A model generated the notes under the pieces. That model had not been told where the DNA came from. It made no database searches and worked only from the letters and a program-made list of their open reading frames with translations. 64,000 nt of DNA, taken from positions 94,965,375-95,029,374 of the forward strand of contig CM077644.1 of assembly GCA_039707465.1 (NCBI GenBank). Direction: 5' to 3'. Positions 12,086 through 23,849 of this stretch are shown here, in pieces (position 1 is the stretch's first letter; each line of letters opens with the position of its first letter). The translations under genes and the position numbers were made by a program. This DNA is from Rhabdophis nuchalis. Taxonomy: Eukaryota > Chordata > Lepidosauria > Squamata > Natricidae.

Positions 12086-12531
12086 CTGTTGGCGAACCTT
12101 TTCGGCACCAAGTGCCGAAGTGGGAGCATGCGCACACGGGCAGAGGAGCACCAGAAACTGGAAGAGCAGCTCTCCAGCATATGCGCGGGAGCGCCGGAAA
12201 CTGGAAGAGCAATTCCCCAGTATGCATGCATGCACCGAAAAGCTGAGCTTCCAGTTTCCAGCGTATGCATGCGCACCGGTCACCTGGTCTTCTAGTTTCT
12301 GGCAGGCATGCACGTGTGAAGACCAGCTTCCCACTGCACATGCGTGCACCGGAAAGCAGACGCTCCGCTTCCCATACGCACAAGCATGCCACAGAGCTGC
12401 TCTTCCAGTTTGCAGCACTCCCATGCTTGTGAAGACCAACTAGCCAGAACCTAGAAGAGCAATGGGCGACGGCTGGCATGCCAGGAGAGATTGCTCAGCA
12501 TGCCACGCATGTCATAGATTTGCCACCACAG
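12086..12531. mobile_element. hAT MITE (GGCGAACC family), full length
   Basis: The left end is CTGTTGGCGAACCTTTTCGG and the right end is CATAGATTTGCCACCACAG. 8-bp target duplications CTCTATGA and CTCTATGG lie at 12078 and 12532. The interior contains repeated GCATGCGCAC and AACTGGAAGAGCAG blocks on both strands, so reading frames of 70-157 codons here are spurious. Confidence 0.85.
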
Positions 12532-12654
12532 CTCTATGGTTTGCAGCAATGCATCTATTTGTTTCTCCTGACCATGCCTTTGTCTTCTATTAGTCTCTTC
12601 TTAGCAAGTACAAGGCAACACTCCATCTCTTACCCCATACATGTTATTTACTTA

Positions 12655-12907
12655 TAGAAAAGGTTGGTGTTCCTATTTATTTTTATTTAGATCCTGTTTT
12701 TATTATTTCTACAAATAACTCAAGAGCAAACACATTCCACACACTTTTCTCCACCTATTTTCCCAACAAAAACAATCCTGTGAGGTGGGTTGGGCTAAGA
12801 GAGCAGGACTGGCTCAAGGCCCCTCAGCCCACTTTCATGACTAAGGTGGGACGTACGCCACAGTCTTCCATTTCTAACCTGGTGCCTTAACACTATACAA
12901 AACTGGC
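12655..12907 (-). mobile_element. tRNA-derived SINE with L2-like tail
   Basis: Read on the minus strand it has a tRNA-like head ending at about 12905, a body with CCAACCCACCTCACAGGATT, and a 3' region at about 12665-12730 resembling LINE 3' ends with T/A-rich tail. The same family is at 33050-33500 and 49946-51000. Confidence 0.7.
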
Positions 12908-13135
12908 TCTCTATTATATTTAGCAACAGCACTTAAACCTATATACCACTTCACAATATTTTACAGCCCTCTCTAAGCAGTTTAAAGAGTCAGTGTATTG
13001 TCAGCAACAATATGGGTACCCATTTTACTGGCCTAGGAAGGGTGGAAGGCTGAGTGAGAATCCAACTGCCAAACTGCTGGCAGCCGGCAGTCAGCAGAAG
13101 TAGCCTGCAGTACTGCATTCTAACCACTGGCTCCT
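12908..13135 (-). mobile_element. MIR-like tRNA/CORE SINE
   Basis: On the minus strand it has an eroded tRNA-like head, a core with GCTGCCAGCAGTTTGGCAG and TTCCACCCTTCC, and an L2-like end (GGTATATAGGTTTAAGTGCT). Better copies are at 26268 and 61061. It abuts the preceding SINE head to head. Confidence 0.78.
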
Positions 13136-13951
<816 letters not shown>

Positions 13952-14040
13952 TTAATTTGTAGACTGCTCCCTCTCCCCGAAGGGACTCGGAGCGGTGCTC
14001 AGGGGAATTAAAACATACAAACATAAATACATCATAAATG
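13952..14040 (-). mobile_element. L2-like LINE 3' terminus
   Basis: The minus-strand 3' end of the L2-like family: CTCTCCCCGAAGGGACTCGG, GAGCGGTGCTCAGG, then A-rich. Only the last 90 bases are present. Confidence 0.8.
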
Positions 14041-15441
14041 TGATCTCCCTTTTCTGTTCAGGAACTCAAGCCATATGATCCTGTCCACCATTAAACCATC
14101 TTTCCAACCAGCTTCCATGCTTCCAGTGTCTTTTTCCCCACTTGGAACTGAACTCAGATGGACATTTCTTCCAACAGAACAAACAAAGCCAAGCAGTTAA
14201 ATTTTCTATGGCATTTTTTAGAAGCTTCATTTTAGCTTTTTTCCCCCACCCATGTTTTATGAAACCATCCCTGAGGCCTCCAGAGCAGATCCTCCCTGAT
14301 TTGCTCTTCCTAATAGATCCTATTTGGGCCTTGCCTCTGATTCTCTCATATAAAAAAACAGAAAAAGAAAGATATAGGATTCCTTCTCTAGAGGAAACAC
14401 ATCCCAAGGGTGACATTTGGTAGCACCTGTAGTGCAGCAATGGCAAGAGACTATTTGGACTAGGTGGTCATCAGTTTTTTTCCAAATCCCTGCTGTCCCC
14501 ACCCAACCCCCCATTTAAAAAGCCCAATAAAAAATAATATCTAAAGATTCAGCAGTATTCAAGATTTTAACCATTTATAACTGCATTTTGTTTTTATTTA
14601 TTTATTTATCGTAGTTATATCCAGCACCCATCTCCCACAGAGGGACCTGGGGCGGTTTTCTTTGTGGCTCTTTGTGGGTCATATTACAAGCAGTAAACAC
14701 TCTTGCATCCCCAAGCAAAACTTGGCCAGATCCTTCTGTAGGACACCTTTCTATATTTGATACATCCTGTCATTGCTCCTGGCTGCAGATGGCCTTGGGT
14801 GAAAATGGGGTAGGCCAAAGTGCCCAGTATGAATTTCCATCTTAATTACATGAGCAATAAGGAGAGTAATTGACAGGATTCTCAACAAAAGTGACATCCA
14901 GAATGTACTTTTTCACAGCATTTTCACAGAACCAGATGTCTATCTCACTCTGCTCCAATATATAAGCATCCATTTTCAATTCTGGGAGAAGCAAATGCAT
15001 TTCTAATTACAACAGGAGTTTGCTCTGCCAAATGCAAATCAACCTAATAGCTTGTAGAAGAAATATTGTTTTAAATCTCTATTTTAAAAAAGATCATCAA
15101 CATGACAAATAATCATTTTCAAGATCTCTTTTTTTCTAATATGCTGTTTACGCCAAATTGCATTACAACTCAGTAGATGACTTGAAGATAGTTCACCAAT
15201 TATTTATATACACATTGTTTACATAAATGTGTAAAAAGCAATGTGTACATATTGTTGTTTAATTGTTTAATCTAGTCTATTACTGTTGTGGAATGAGGTT
15301 GTTTTGCTTAGCAAATGCAAACGATCAAAGGTATTCTTGTATTTGAATTCCATTCTCCAATTTGGTAATCTTCAAAAATGTTTAAGTAGAATTCTCAGAA
15401 TTCCTACTCAATCCAATCCAATTTAGGGCACAAGTTCAAAA
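14041..15441. other. Unique noncoding DNA with a small L2-like end
   Basis: A further L2-like 3' scrap, minus strand, is at about 14597-14665 (CTCCCACAGAGGGACCTGGG after ATTT repeats). The rest shows no gene. About 15080-15300 is AT-rich and repeat-free. Confidence 0.5.
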
Positions 15442-15989
15442 TCTATATATTTGAAAGTGAAATGCCACTCACACATCATCACGAAATCTCCAGACCCGTA
15501 AAGCCTACAAACTTGAAATTTGGCACGTATGTTCCTCTTGCCTTCTAGGTGCTCGATAAGAAAGGATTTTTTAAAATGACCATCAGATCATTAGTATTTC
15601 TTATATTATTATTAACACGCTCTGATGCTAAGGAGTTAGACGTTCTACTCCCCCTCCCCACGTGAAAAGAACTCTGTTCCAACTACCACTTGCGTGTGGG
15701 CGTGACCAGCATATGACTCATCCGGCCTGTGGGCTGGGAGTTTAGACATTCTACTCCCCCTCCCCACCTAAAAGGGAGAGAAGGGGATAACATAGAAGAG
15801 GCTTTTGTGGGGCAAGCCTGAGGGAGAGAAAAGGATAAGATAGGAGAGGATCAATGGGGCCAGCCTAAGGGAGAGAAGGGGAGAGGAGAGTCCAATTGTA
15901 ACTACTCATTAATGTTCAGACTTTAACTATCAATTTATCAAGCCTGATCTCATAGTTCTGTAGTGAAGCACGGGCATCCAACTGACTAG
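15442..15989 (+). mobile_element. Non-autonomous Helitron
   Basis: It begins TCTATATATTTGAAAGTG, the TC...-type Helitron 5' end, after an A. It ends in CTAG before a T (15986-15989) with GAAGCACGGGCATCC just inside, where a Helitron 3' hairpin is expected. It inserted between A and T without a target duplication. The interior has two copies of TTCTACTCCCCCTCCCCAC and three degenerate GGGAGAGAA-AGG units. No Rep/helicase is present. The family assignment rests on the termini. Confidence 0.75.
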
Positions 15990-16035
15990 TATTAATATAG
16001 ACCTTAACTTTGCTTGGCAGCTGATCTGTTTGTGT

Positions 16036-16110
16036 ACAATACAATACAATACAATACAATAGCAGAGTTGGAAGGGACCTTGTAGGTCTTCTAGAACAGT
16101 GTAAGAACAG
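16036..16110 (-). mobile_element. CR1 3' end with (AATAC)n tail
   Basis: ACAATACAATACAATAC followed by GCAGAGTTGGAAGGGACC is the minus-strand end of reptile CR1. The pentanucleotide lies exactly at the 3' terminus, as described for CR1-type elements that seed microsatellites in snakes. Confidence 0.85.
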
Positions 16111-16769
16111 TTCATTTTGTTGTCCTAATTCCAAACCTCAGTTTCTTCTACCACACCACAGAAGAGGTTATGTATGCTCTAAAACCCTCATTGATCCCCA
16201 ATTCATCAAGAAATATATTTTAAAGGACATGGAAATCTACTTACTGTAGTTCTCTTATGAGGCTGAAAATAACTGTTGTTTAAATGCCTACTTTTTATTA
16301 CAACCTGTAACAAAATCAAGACTATATCAGTGATAATTTTTTTTAATAATCATGTTGCTTCAAATTGGCTATAATAATAGGGCAATCATGCATCACCGTT
16401 GTGTTTCAACAGAACTATTAGTCTCTGTATTATGTCCCTGTAATTACAGCCTAATGCTTTACACTATTAGAGCACTACTAAATATTTTACTAAACTGAAT
16501 GGAGTACATAAAAATTAATTTAAATGGCCCCAAGCTTTGAGGCAAAGCATTCAGTGATGCAAATGTACCTAATTTTGTTTTCTTTTTTCCCAGTAAAAAG
16601 GAAGGAGATAAAACACTGGAGGAAATTTAACCGAAAGAATAATTAATGCTAAAAAGGGATTCAAATTACATTTACAGGACAATACCATACATGTTGATTC
16701 AAAGGAAGTTCCACCAAAATTTAGTGAGATTTAAGCCCCCAATAAATTGCGATAGGTTGCAGTTTGCTT
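16111..16769. other. Unique noncoding DNA, candidate conserved element
   Basis: 16310-16560 is repeat-free, has balanced composition and several TAATTA/ATTA motifs. It may be a conserved noncoding element; only alignment to other reptiles would show this. Confidence 0.35.
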
Positions 16770-16852
16770 GGTCATAAGTCACTTTTTTCAGTGCTCTTGT
16801 AACTTTGAACAGTCATTAAGCGAACTATTGTAAATCAAGGACTACCTGTACC
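16770..16852 (+). mobile_element. hAT fragment, right end (AAGGACTACCTGTA)
   Basis: GGTCATAAGTCACTTTTTTC, then CAGTGCTCTTGTAACTTTGA, then CAAGGACTACCTGTA: the right part of the family at 46912-47749. The left part is missing. Confidence 0.75.
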
Positions 16853-17163
16853 TTGCAAAAGGAGGAGAAAGAATGCCCTACTGACATCATTTTCATCCTG
16901 CGTTTTAATTCTCCCCATAACTATAGGGCTCACTATCAAGGACTTTATGCAACTTCCTTTGCAGTAATGATCCCAAAACGGTTTATAGTGTAATTAGAAA
17001 CAAAAACCATAATTGTATAATATAACCTAATTAATAGCTGTAGTTGATTAAAAGACCAATTTAGCAATTAAAGCAAAATTAATTGGAAGACTGGGATTCT
17101 AAACTGCAAGGTTCACCAATACAATTGCTTATCATCTATTGAATCCCGATTTGAAGGTGGGAT
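16853..17163. other. Unique noncoding DNA
   Basis: Rich in AATTAAT motifs; no gene or repeat recognised. Confidence 0.4.
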
Positions 17164-17285
17164 CAGTGGTGGGATTCTTTTTTTTTTTACTTCCGGTTCT
17201 GTGGGTGTGGCTTGGTGGGCGTGGCTTGGCTTGGTGGGTGTGGCAGGGGAAGGTTACTGCAAAATCTCCATTCCCTCCTGATCAG
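17164..17285 (+). mobile_element. hAT MITE fragment (CAGTGGTGGGATTC)
   Basis: It starts CAGTGGTGGGATTC and continues ACTTCCGGTTCTGTGGGTGT and GGTGGGCGTGGCTTGG, typical of the family at 29272, 47373 and 57912. The right end is lost. Confidence 0.7.
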
Positions 17286-17317
17286 AACAAGTGAGTGTAT
17301 CTGGGAATAAGGATACC

Positions 17318-17545
17318 AAGAGCCAGTTTGAGTGTAGCGATTAAAGGGACTCGACTAAAAAATGGAAGACTTTGAATTCTAGTCCTGCCTTAGGCAAAAG
17401 GTCACCTTGGGCTAGGCACTTTCTCTCAGCCCCAGTCACGAAGCAATGGGCACCCACTTCTGAAAAACCTTGCCAAGAAAACTGCAGGGACTTGTCCCGG
17501 CAATCAGCAGTAGTCAAAGGCTGACCTAAAGGCACAAAAACAGAC
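17318..17545 (+). mobile_element. tRNA-derived SINE with AAACTGCAGGGACTTGTC tail
   Basis: The head GAGCCAGTTTGAGTGTAGCG is followed by B-box-like GAATTCTAGTCC, a body with CCTTGGGCTAGGCAC, then CCTTGCCAAGAAAACTGCAG. The head resembles the SINE at 12655 but the 3' half differs, indicating a related head attached to another tail. Confidence 0.65.
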
Positions 17546-18484
17546 ACACAAAAAAGGATATCTAAGCATGTAGCTTTAGACAGTGTCTGGCTCTTTTACA
17601 CAGCCCTTGCATTCAGTTTTATAGCTGAAAAAGTAATTGAAAGATACTTTTTGCATAGCTCATGTGACAATATCATTCCAAAAAAGAAAAATCCCCCATC
17701 AATCCTCAACGTCTATAAAAACGCCATAAAAGGCATTGAAAGCCTCGATTCCAATTCCAGGCCGCCATCCTAAGAATTTGATGGTTGATGATCAGATATA
17801 TTGACAGCTCATGTGTTCGGTTGGGGTAAGCTGTTTAGTTTTGTCTCTCTTTTGTTGTGGTTGTGGTTGTTTTCTGCTACACAAATTGCAATCTTTTGGA
17901 TCAGGCTGGAGTGAGGCAGGATGCAGCAGCAGTGGAGTTCAGGTCCCATCTCGAGTGGCTGTGATTTGCGAGCAAATCTTGCGAAATCCTGGCATCGCTC
18001 TTTGCAGCTGCTGCTTCTAAGAGGCCCACAGAGCATTAAGGCAAATAGCCAGCAGGATGGGCTGCTGCCACAAGCTGAAATTAAACTATAGCTCAGTGAA
18101 TACCCCCCTTGGCAATAAGTGTAAATTATTTTGATTCACAGTAGCTATAATTAAAACGCTCCCCTGTAATAAATAATTCAATTAGAATTAGAGTTATGAG
18201 TGACAAAACAATATGGATGGCAGAATGGTAGACTAATGGTAGCTGGAATACATGGAGGAGGCGGATAGAACAGGGAAATGGGGACTTTCTCTGCAATACT
18301 CTTGAGACTAATAATAATAGTATTGCTGTGCAGATGCGTTCTTCCTCATTTCCCCTCCCCACCAGTTCTCATCTCAAAGAGAAGTTCGTTGGAGAGCAAC
18401 CAACCTGACTGGGAGGAGGGTTCCAGTGCAGAATTAGACTGAACTCAGCGGGCAGGGTGGGTCAGCGGATAAAGATGCCAAGCT
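17546..18484. other. Unique noncoding DNA
   Basis: No supportable gene. 18090-18200 is AT-rich with ATTA cores; small open frames lack motifs. Confidence 0.45.
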
Positions 18485-19432
18485 TATTTTATTTATTTTA
18501 TTAAATTTATACCCCGCCCTTCTCCTAAAAAAGGACCCAGGGCGGCGCACAGGCATCGTTAAAATCATACAAAAATACAAAAATCCAAAATTATTTAAAA
18601 ACTAATTAAATATGCCCTGTGCTAAAATTAATAAAACTCTAAAATTTAAAAATTATCCCTATAAAAGTCAGAAACGGGGTTATGCAAGGCCGGCTTGTTG
18701 GAATAAATAGGTTTTAAGACGTTGGCGGAAAAGGCGGAGGTCCACGATGGTGCGTAGATCGGGGGGAAGATCGTTGCAGAGGGCAGGGCCCGCCACAGAG
18801 AAGGCTCTTTCCCTGGGCACCGCCAACCGGCATTGCCTGGCCCACGGTACCCTGACAAGGCCCTCTCTGTGGGAGCGGATCGGTCGAAGGGATGTATGGG
18901 GCAGGAAGCGGTCGCGGATATAGCTAGGCCCCGAGCCATGGAGCGCTTTGAAGATGGTCGTCAGCACCTTGAAGCGCACCCGAAAGGCCACAGGTAGCCA
19001 GTGCAGCTCGCGCAGGAGAGGTGTTATGTGGGATTGCCTTGCGGCACCCATAATTACCTGCGCAGCTGCATTCTGGACCAACTGCAACCTTCGAGTGCAC
19101 CTCAAGGGGAGCCCCATGTAGAGAACGTTGCAGTAGTCCAGCCGAGATGTCACCAATGCCTGAGTGACTGTGCGCAGAGCTCCCCGGTCCAGTAAGGGGC
19201 GCAAATGGCGTATCAAGCGTACCTGATGAAACGCTCCCCTGGCCACGGTCGACACATGGTCCTCCATGGTGAGCCGGGAATCACCCAAGTTGCACGCCCT
19301 CTCCACGGGGGCTAGTTGAATGTCCCCAATGGCCAGTGTTGGACTAATCTGGCTGTACCGGGGTGCTGGAAACCACAGCCACTCAGTCTTGGACGGGTTG
19401 AGCCTGAGTTTGTTACTACCCATCCAGCTTGT
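18485..19432 (-). mobile_element. L2-like LINE, 5'-truncated
   Basis: The 3' terminus lies at the left (ATTTATTTTA tail, then CCCCGCCCTTCTCC and GGACCCAGGGCGGCGCACAG). It keeps the 3' UTR and the part of ORF2 after the reverse transcriptase core. The next SINE begins immediately at its right edge. Confidence 0.9.
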
Positions 19433-19435
19433 CAG
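18680..19435 (-). pseudogene. L2-like ORF2, C-terminal remnant
   Basis: About 250 codons stay open. From the N-terminal side they read GSNKLRLNPSKTEWLWF (just after the YADD active-site region), then SRLDYCNVLYMGLPLRCTRR, LQLVQNAAAQVIMG, LHWLPVAFRVRFKV and PALCNDLPPDLRT. These are the conserved thumb and C-terminal blocks of L2/CR1-group LINEs. The catalytic YADD and the endonuclease are missing, so it cannot retrotranspose itself. The long open frame suggests a fairly recent insertion. No start codon is relevant, as the copy is truncated. Confidence 0.88.
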
Positions 19436-19700
19436 CTGGAAAGCTGACAGTCCAGGTTTGAGACTCGAGTGCTGCATGACAGGCTGAGCTCCTGCTCCTG
19501 CCCCAGCTCACATAGCAGTTCAGAAGCATACAAATGCGAGTACATAAATAGGCACCACTTCGGTGGGAAGGTAACGGTATTCTGTGCGCTTCGGCATATA
19601 GTCATGTTGGTCACATGACCACAGAAATTTCTTCAGACAACGTTGGCTCCTTCAATTAAGAAGCAGAGATGAGCACCGCCCCCTGAGTAGACACGACTTG
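19433..19700 (+). mobile_element. Sauria-type SINE, partial
   Basis: It retains AGGCACCACTTCGGTGGGAA, GGTAACGGTATTCTGTGCGC, GTCACATGACCAC and GATGAGCACCGCCCCCTGAG. It differs from the 4861 copy in the middle (GCATACAAATGCGAGTACAT), so it is a distinct subfamily. The head is eroded and the Bov-B-like end is short. Confidence 0.8.
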
Positions 19701-19704
19701 AAAA

Positions 19705-19792
19705 AAATTGGGGTGGCTCGCTTAACAATCTCCGTGTTTAGCAATGAAAATTCTGGCCCCAATTATGCTAATAGGTTGAGGACTATCTGTAT
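19705..19792 (-). mobile_element. hAT terminal fragment
   Basis: GCTCGCTTAACAATCTCCGT through TTGAGGACTATCTGTA matches one end of the GGTAGTCCTC family. Degenerate. Confidence 0.5.
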
Positions 19793-20080
19793 ATATATAT
19801 ATATATTTATAGTTACCACATCAAAAATGAGCAATAATTTCCTCCCCAATTACCAAAATTACCCACTTGTCTACCCAAAAAGTCCAGTCCCACCTTCTTT
19901 ACTGATAACCTTACCTCACTGCTCTGCCTACTATGGCTGCCTTAAAAAGAGGAAATACCAGCAAGAGTTGGTCCAACCCAACTCTGGACAGCACTGGACA
20001 ATGGAACCTGCCTGATTCATTATAGTATTCCTGTGTAACAATAAGGCTATGGGAAGACAGGTGATGATCTACCTGTAGCT

Positions 20081-20231
20081 CAGATGTGCACTGCTCCCAG
20101 TTTAGCCCAGATTGGGCGAACTGGTAGTGGCAGCGGCGGGAGGCTCCGCCCACCCACACGGACGCATGCGCAAAAGCGTTGCGTGTAAGCAAGAGATAAC
20201 CGGTAGCACCGTGATTTGCAACCCACCTCTG
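20081..20231. mobile_element. Small hAT MITE (AACCCACCTCTG end)
   Basis: The right end is GCAACCCACCTCTG. 8-bp flanks CTGTAGCT and GTGTAGCT differ by one base. The body has ACCGGTAGCACC and a CpG-rich GCATGCGCAAAAGCG block. The left terminus is eroded. Confidence 0.65.
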
Positions 20232-21520
20232 GTGTAGCTTCCCTAACAAGTTTAACAAGAAGCCTTCAGAAGATACAACAGTGCTTTCTTAACTATTATA
20301 CTGCATCATCTTAGAATCAGACAGGGGGCAGACTTAATAAATAGCAATTTTGGTGATACTTTAATTGAAATAAGCACTGTAAATTGATTACTTTGAATAA
20401 ATCTCTAACCTCTTTCCATTTCACAGCACAGTAAAAAATACTCAAAAAGTAATATTTAGCATTAAAGCACTATCACTATCAAAAGCCGATCCTTTGTAAA
20501 TTGAATAAATTAATTTATATATAATTAATATTAATTTAGATTAATTTAGATTAATTTATCTAAAATGGAATACAGAAATCTAAGCTGATGGAAAAATGGA
20601 ATAGGAAAGCAGATCTCTCAGCAATAAGATTTCCTAGAGATGTTCAGAAAAGAATCCAAAAGCCAGATTGTCCCTGTAAATAGCAGAATGAGGCTTGATA
20701 GTCTAAAATCTGACCTTTCTTCCTCATTATGGTACATCTCACAGCTTTAAAGTTTCCTAACTCATACAGGATACATCCAAATAAATGAAAGGAATTTAGT
20801 TTGCATAATGGGGTGGGGGGAAATGGCTCCCTTTTGCAATAACTGGGCCGGAATCATTCCAATAGTGAGCAGCGTGACGTATAAATTTAATTTATTTTTT
20901 AATGACCTTATGTATTATTTGTTTGTTTATCCCAATCTTCAGCCAGAAAGTTTAATTGAGCCTTTTCAATGACAGAGACCTTGACCTCAGTCTTGCAAAG
21001 TAAAAAAAAAAAAAAAGATAACAAGGAAAGAAAAGACTATGAGTTGCAGAGGGAAAACAGGATGTTAAAATCAAGGAATTCGCTCACTAGATTGCCAATG
21101 TTATACACTCTCCCCCTTAATGGAAATGAATGCACATTCTTTTCATTTTCATTAAAAAATATTTTAATTTGCTAGTAAATGTCTCGGTATTCTTCCTTTA
21201 AACAATGTTCTAATGGCACCCAATTACTGTGCATCAAATAAGTCTATGCATACAATCGAACACACAAGCCAATCTAAGTTGGATGAATGCATCTGTTCCA
21301 TTCTACAAAGATATTTCTGCTGCTGACACTTTGCTGAAAAAACAAATCGCATTTGCTGTCTGTGCTGTTGGTTTCAAGCGGGAATAAATTGGTCATGAAG
21401 ATGGACACAGTCACAACAGAAGAGAAAATATTATCCTCAAAGCTTCTTCATATGATTGGATGTGTGAAGCCATGTGAACATAGTTGGACTCCTTACCTTT
21501 TTGAGTCATAATAGAAAATC
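20232..21520. other. Unique AT-rich noncoding DNA
   Basis: No gene recognised. A short tandem of TTAATTTAGA units occurs at about 20530-20560. Confidence 0.5.
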
Positions 21521-21523
21521 CTA

Positions 21524-21668
21524 CCATATTTTTCAGAGTATAAGACACACCTTTTCCCCCTTTTCCAGATTTTCAACAGAGGGTGAAAATCTGGTTGCGT
21601 CTTATACACTGAATGTAGGATTTTTGTCCTCCCGAAATCCTGTCCCCTTCACAAAAATGGATGTGCAG
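21524..21668 (+). mobile_element. MITE (CATATTTTTCAGAGTATAAG family)
   Basis: CATATTTTTCAGAGTATAAG, then GACACACC with pyrimidine run, then TGCGTCTTATACACTGAATG is a widespread squamate MITE by recollection; GTATAAGAC/GTCTTATAC form an internal inverted repeat. The superfamily is uncertain. Confidence 0.5.
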
Positions 21669-21670
21669 AC

Positions 21671-21775
21671 CAGGGGTGGGTTCCTGCCAGTTCTAACCTC
21701 TTCTACAGAAGAGGTTCCACAAATCTACAGTGCTGTTTAGTACCGGTTCCAGCTCCCTCCCCCCGCTCGTCCACG
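21671..21775 (+). mobile_element. hAT MITE fragment (CAGGGGTGGGTTCCTGCC)
   Basis: A left terminus with CAGGGGTGGGTTC and internal GTACCGGTTCCAGC. The right end is missing. Confidence 0.55.
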
Positions 21776-21782
21776 CATCATC

Positions 21783-22610
21783 AAGAAAAGCCAATACAAT
21801 CCGAGGCTGCACTAACAGAGGGATAGAATCAAGATCACATGAAGTTCTGGTACTGCTTTATAAAACCTTAGTAAGACCACACTTGGAGTACCATATCCAG
21901 TTTTAGTCACCACAATATAAAAAAGATATTAAAACTTTGGAAAGAGTGCAGAGAAGAGGAACAAAGATTATTAGGGGCCAAAAACATATGAAGAATGGTT
22001 GTAGCAATTGGGTATGTCTAGTCTAGTGAAAAGAAAAATTAGGGGACAGCAACATGATAGCTGTGAACCAATAGTTGAGGGACTACCATAAAGAGGGTAC
22101 GGTCAACCTATTTTCCAAAGCACCAGAAGGCAAGACAAGAAGCAATGGATGAAAATTAATCAAAGGGAGAAACAACCTAGAACCATGATGGCGAACCTAT
22201 GGCACATGTGCCCAGAATGACACGAAGAGCCATGAAAGCTGGCACACGCAGAGTCACCTGTTCCTCTTCTGGGTTTCTGGTGTGCATGCATGCCCAATGA
22301 TCAGCTATCCTTTGCATGTGTAGCAGTGCCGGAAACCGGGAAGAGCTGGTTGTGCACATATGCGCCGGCCAGCTGATCGTCGCACGTGCATGCACGTCAG
22401 TAACCATGCACTCCCTTTTCGGCACTCGGTGCTGAAAAGGTTCGCCATCACTGACCTTGAATTAAGGAAAAATTTCCTGACAGTGAGAACAATTAACTAG
22501 TGGAACAGTTTTCTTTAGAAGGCATGGGTGCTCCTTTACTGGAGGCTTTTAAGAAGAGACTGGACAGCCACTTGTCTGGAATGGTATTGTTGCAGAAAAT
22601 CAGGAGGCTC
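21783..22610 (+). mobile_element. CR1 LINE 3' half, interrupted
   Basis: It encodes degenerate CR1 blocks (matches to LVRPHLEYCIQF-type and LERVQRR-type segments) and continues to GGAATGG near 22580. Its last 80 bases are displaced to 23512-23592 by later insertions. A hAT lies inside at 22183-22453. Frames are broken; no active site remains. Confidence 0.82.
22183..22453. mobile_element. hAT MITE (GATGGCGAACC) nested in CR1
   Basis: Ends are CCATGATGGCGAACCTATGG and AGGTTCGCCATCACTG. 8-bp duplications ACCTAGAA and ACCTTGAA differ at one base. It splits the CR1 coding block that resumes with ATTAAGGAAAAATTTCCTGA. Confidence 0.87.
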
Positions 22611-22617
22611 GGAGAAT

Positions 22618-23084
22618 TATTTTTATTTATTTTTATTTTATTTTATTTTTATTTTTCGAATTTATACCCCGCCCTTCTCCTTGTTAGGACCCAGGGCGGC
22701 GCACAGGCATTATTAAAAACCATAACAAAAGACAATATACATTATTAAAAACATATTAAATTAAATCCCGTGCTAAAAAAACCATTTAAAACCCTGAAAA
22801 TTAAAATGTATAGATAAAAGTCAGAAACGGGGGGCTATGCTAGGCCAGCTTGTTGGAATAGATACGTCTTAAGACGTTGGCGGAAGAGGCGGAGGTCCGA
22901 GATGGTGCGTAGGTCGGGGGGTAGGTCGTTCCAGAGGGCCGGGCCCGCCATAGAGAAGGCCCTTCCCCTGGGCGTCACCAACCGGCATTGCCTGGCCGAC
23001 GGTACCCGGAGAAGACCCTCTCTGTGGGAGCGCAGCGGACGAAGCGATGTATGGGGCAGAAGGCGGTCTCGTATATAGCTCATA
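22618..23084 (-). mobile_element. L2-like LINE, 3' part
   Basis: TTTTATTT tail, CCCCGCCCTTCTCCTTGTTA, then the C-terminal ORF2 blocks in degenerate minus-strand frames (HTSLRPLRSHREGLLRVPSA; PALWNDLPPDLRT). 5' truncated in the C-terminus. Confidence 0.88.
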
Positions 23085-23475
23085 TGAGATCGAGATAAAC
23101 CTTTTATTTTTGGCCAAAGTTCCGAGCAGAAATAAGTTTTGCTAACACCCGGACAAAGATCCATAGAAAAAGCAGGTTCTTATATATCTTTCAAAGAGCA
23201 GTTTTGAACATGAAAATACTTAAATCATTTCTATTGGTTACCTTGAGGGCCAAGCCTTGTAAGGAGTTGGGGGTCTTTACTTCTCCTTTTGTCTTAAGCC
23301 ATACGTGTCTCTAAGTGAACTTTAGCTGAACCTTGTGGTTTTGTAAGAACTATTGAACTCTGTGGTTAGGCACTTACTTCCCTTCTTTTGCAAGGAGTAA
23401 TGGCCTATGTCGCCTTTTAATATAGAAGTAAAAGGGACCCTAAGAGGCTGTCGAGCCTGATCCAGTAGGTTTCAC
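23085..23475 (-). mobile_element. Possible LTR fragment
   Basis: On the minus strand it starts TGTGAAACCTACTGGATC and holds a polyadenylation-like AATAAAA about 20 bases before its left edge. It is not L2 or CR1. No matching second LTR or target duplication was found, so this is tentative. Confidence 0.3.
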
Positions 23476-23511
23476 ATTTAATGTCCAAATCTCGCTTTAC
23501 GTCCTGCCTTA

Positions 23512-23592
23512 GTATAGGGCCTCTATCTCGAGCAGGGGATTGGATTAGAAGGCCTCCAAGGTCCCTTCCAACTCGGTTATCCTGTTATTGTA
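23512..23592 (+). mobile_element. CR1 3' terminus (continuation of 21783 copy)
   Basis: GAGCAGGGGATTGGATTAGA through AAGGTCCCTTCCAACTCG and CCTGTTATTGTATT is the expected CR1 end. It probably completes the copy interrupted at about 22610. Confidence 0.8.
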
Positions 23593-23849
23593 TTTTAAGT
23601 TTTAAGAGACTGTGAACTTGGCTCAAGGCTAATTTTAATATTGTACAATGGATGACACAAACAGGCTGAGGCAAAACAATGCAACTTGTTAAGGATGCTA
23701 CATTCCAAATTCAGTTGTGCAGGGGGAATCTCCTCAACAATGAAAGGGTCCACTGCCTAAATGTGAGGTCATTATGGCCTTGTGGCAGTGCCATTACTGT
23801 TGGTCCATTCAGCCTAGGGAGCAACCCCAATATGGAGGGCCTGTTATTT

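Noticed and set aside
12006..12479. 157-codon frame at 12 kb
   Set aside because: Lies within a hAT MITE with frames open on both strands; no known domain.
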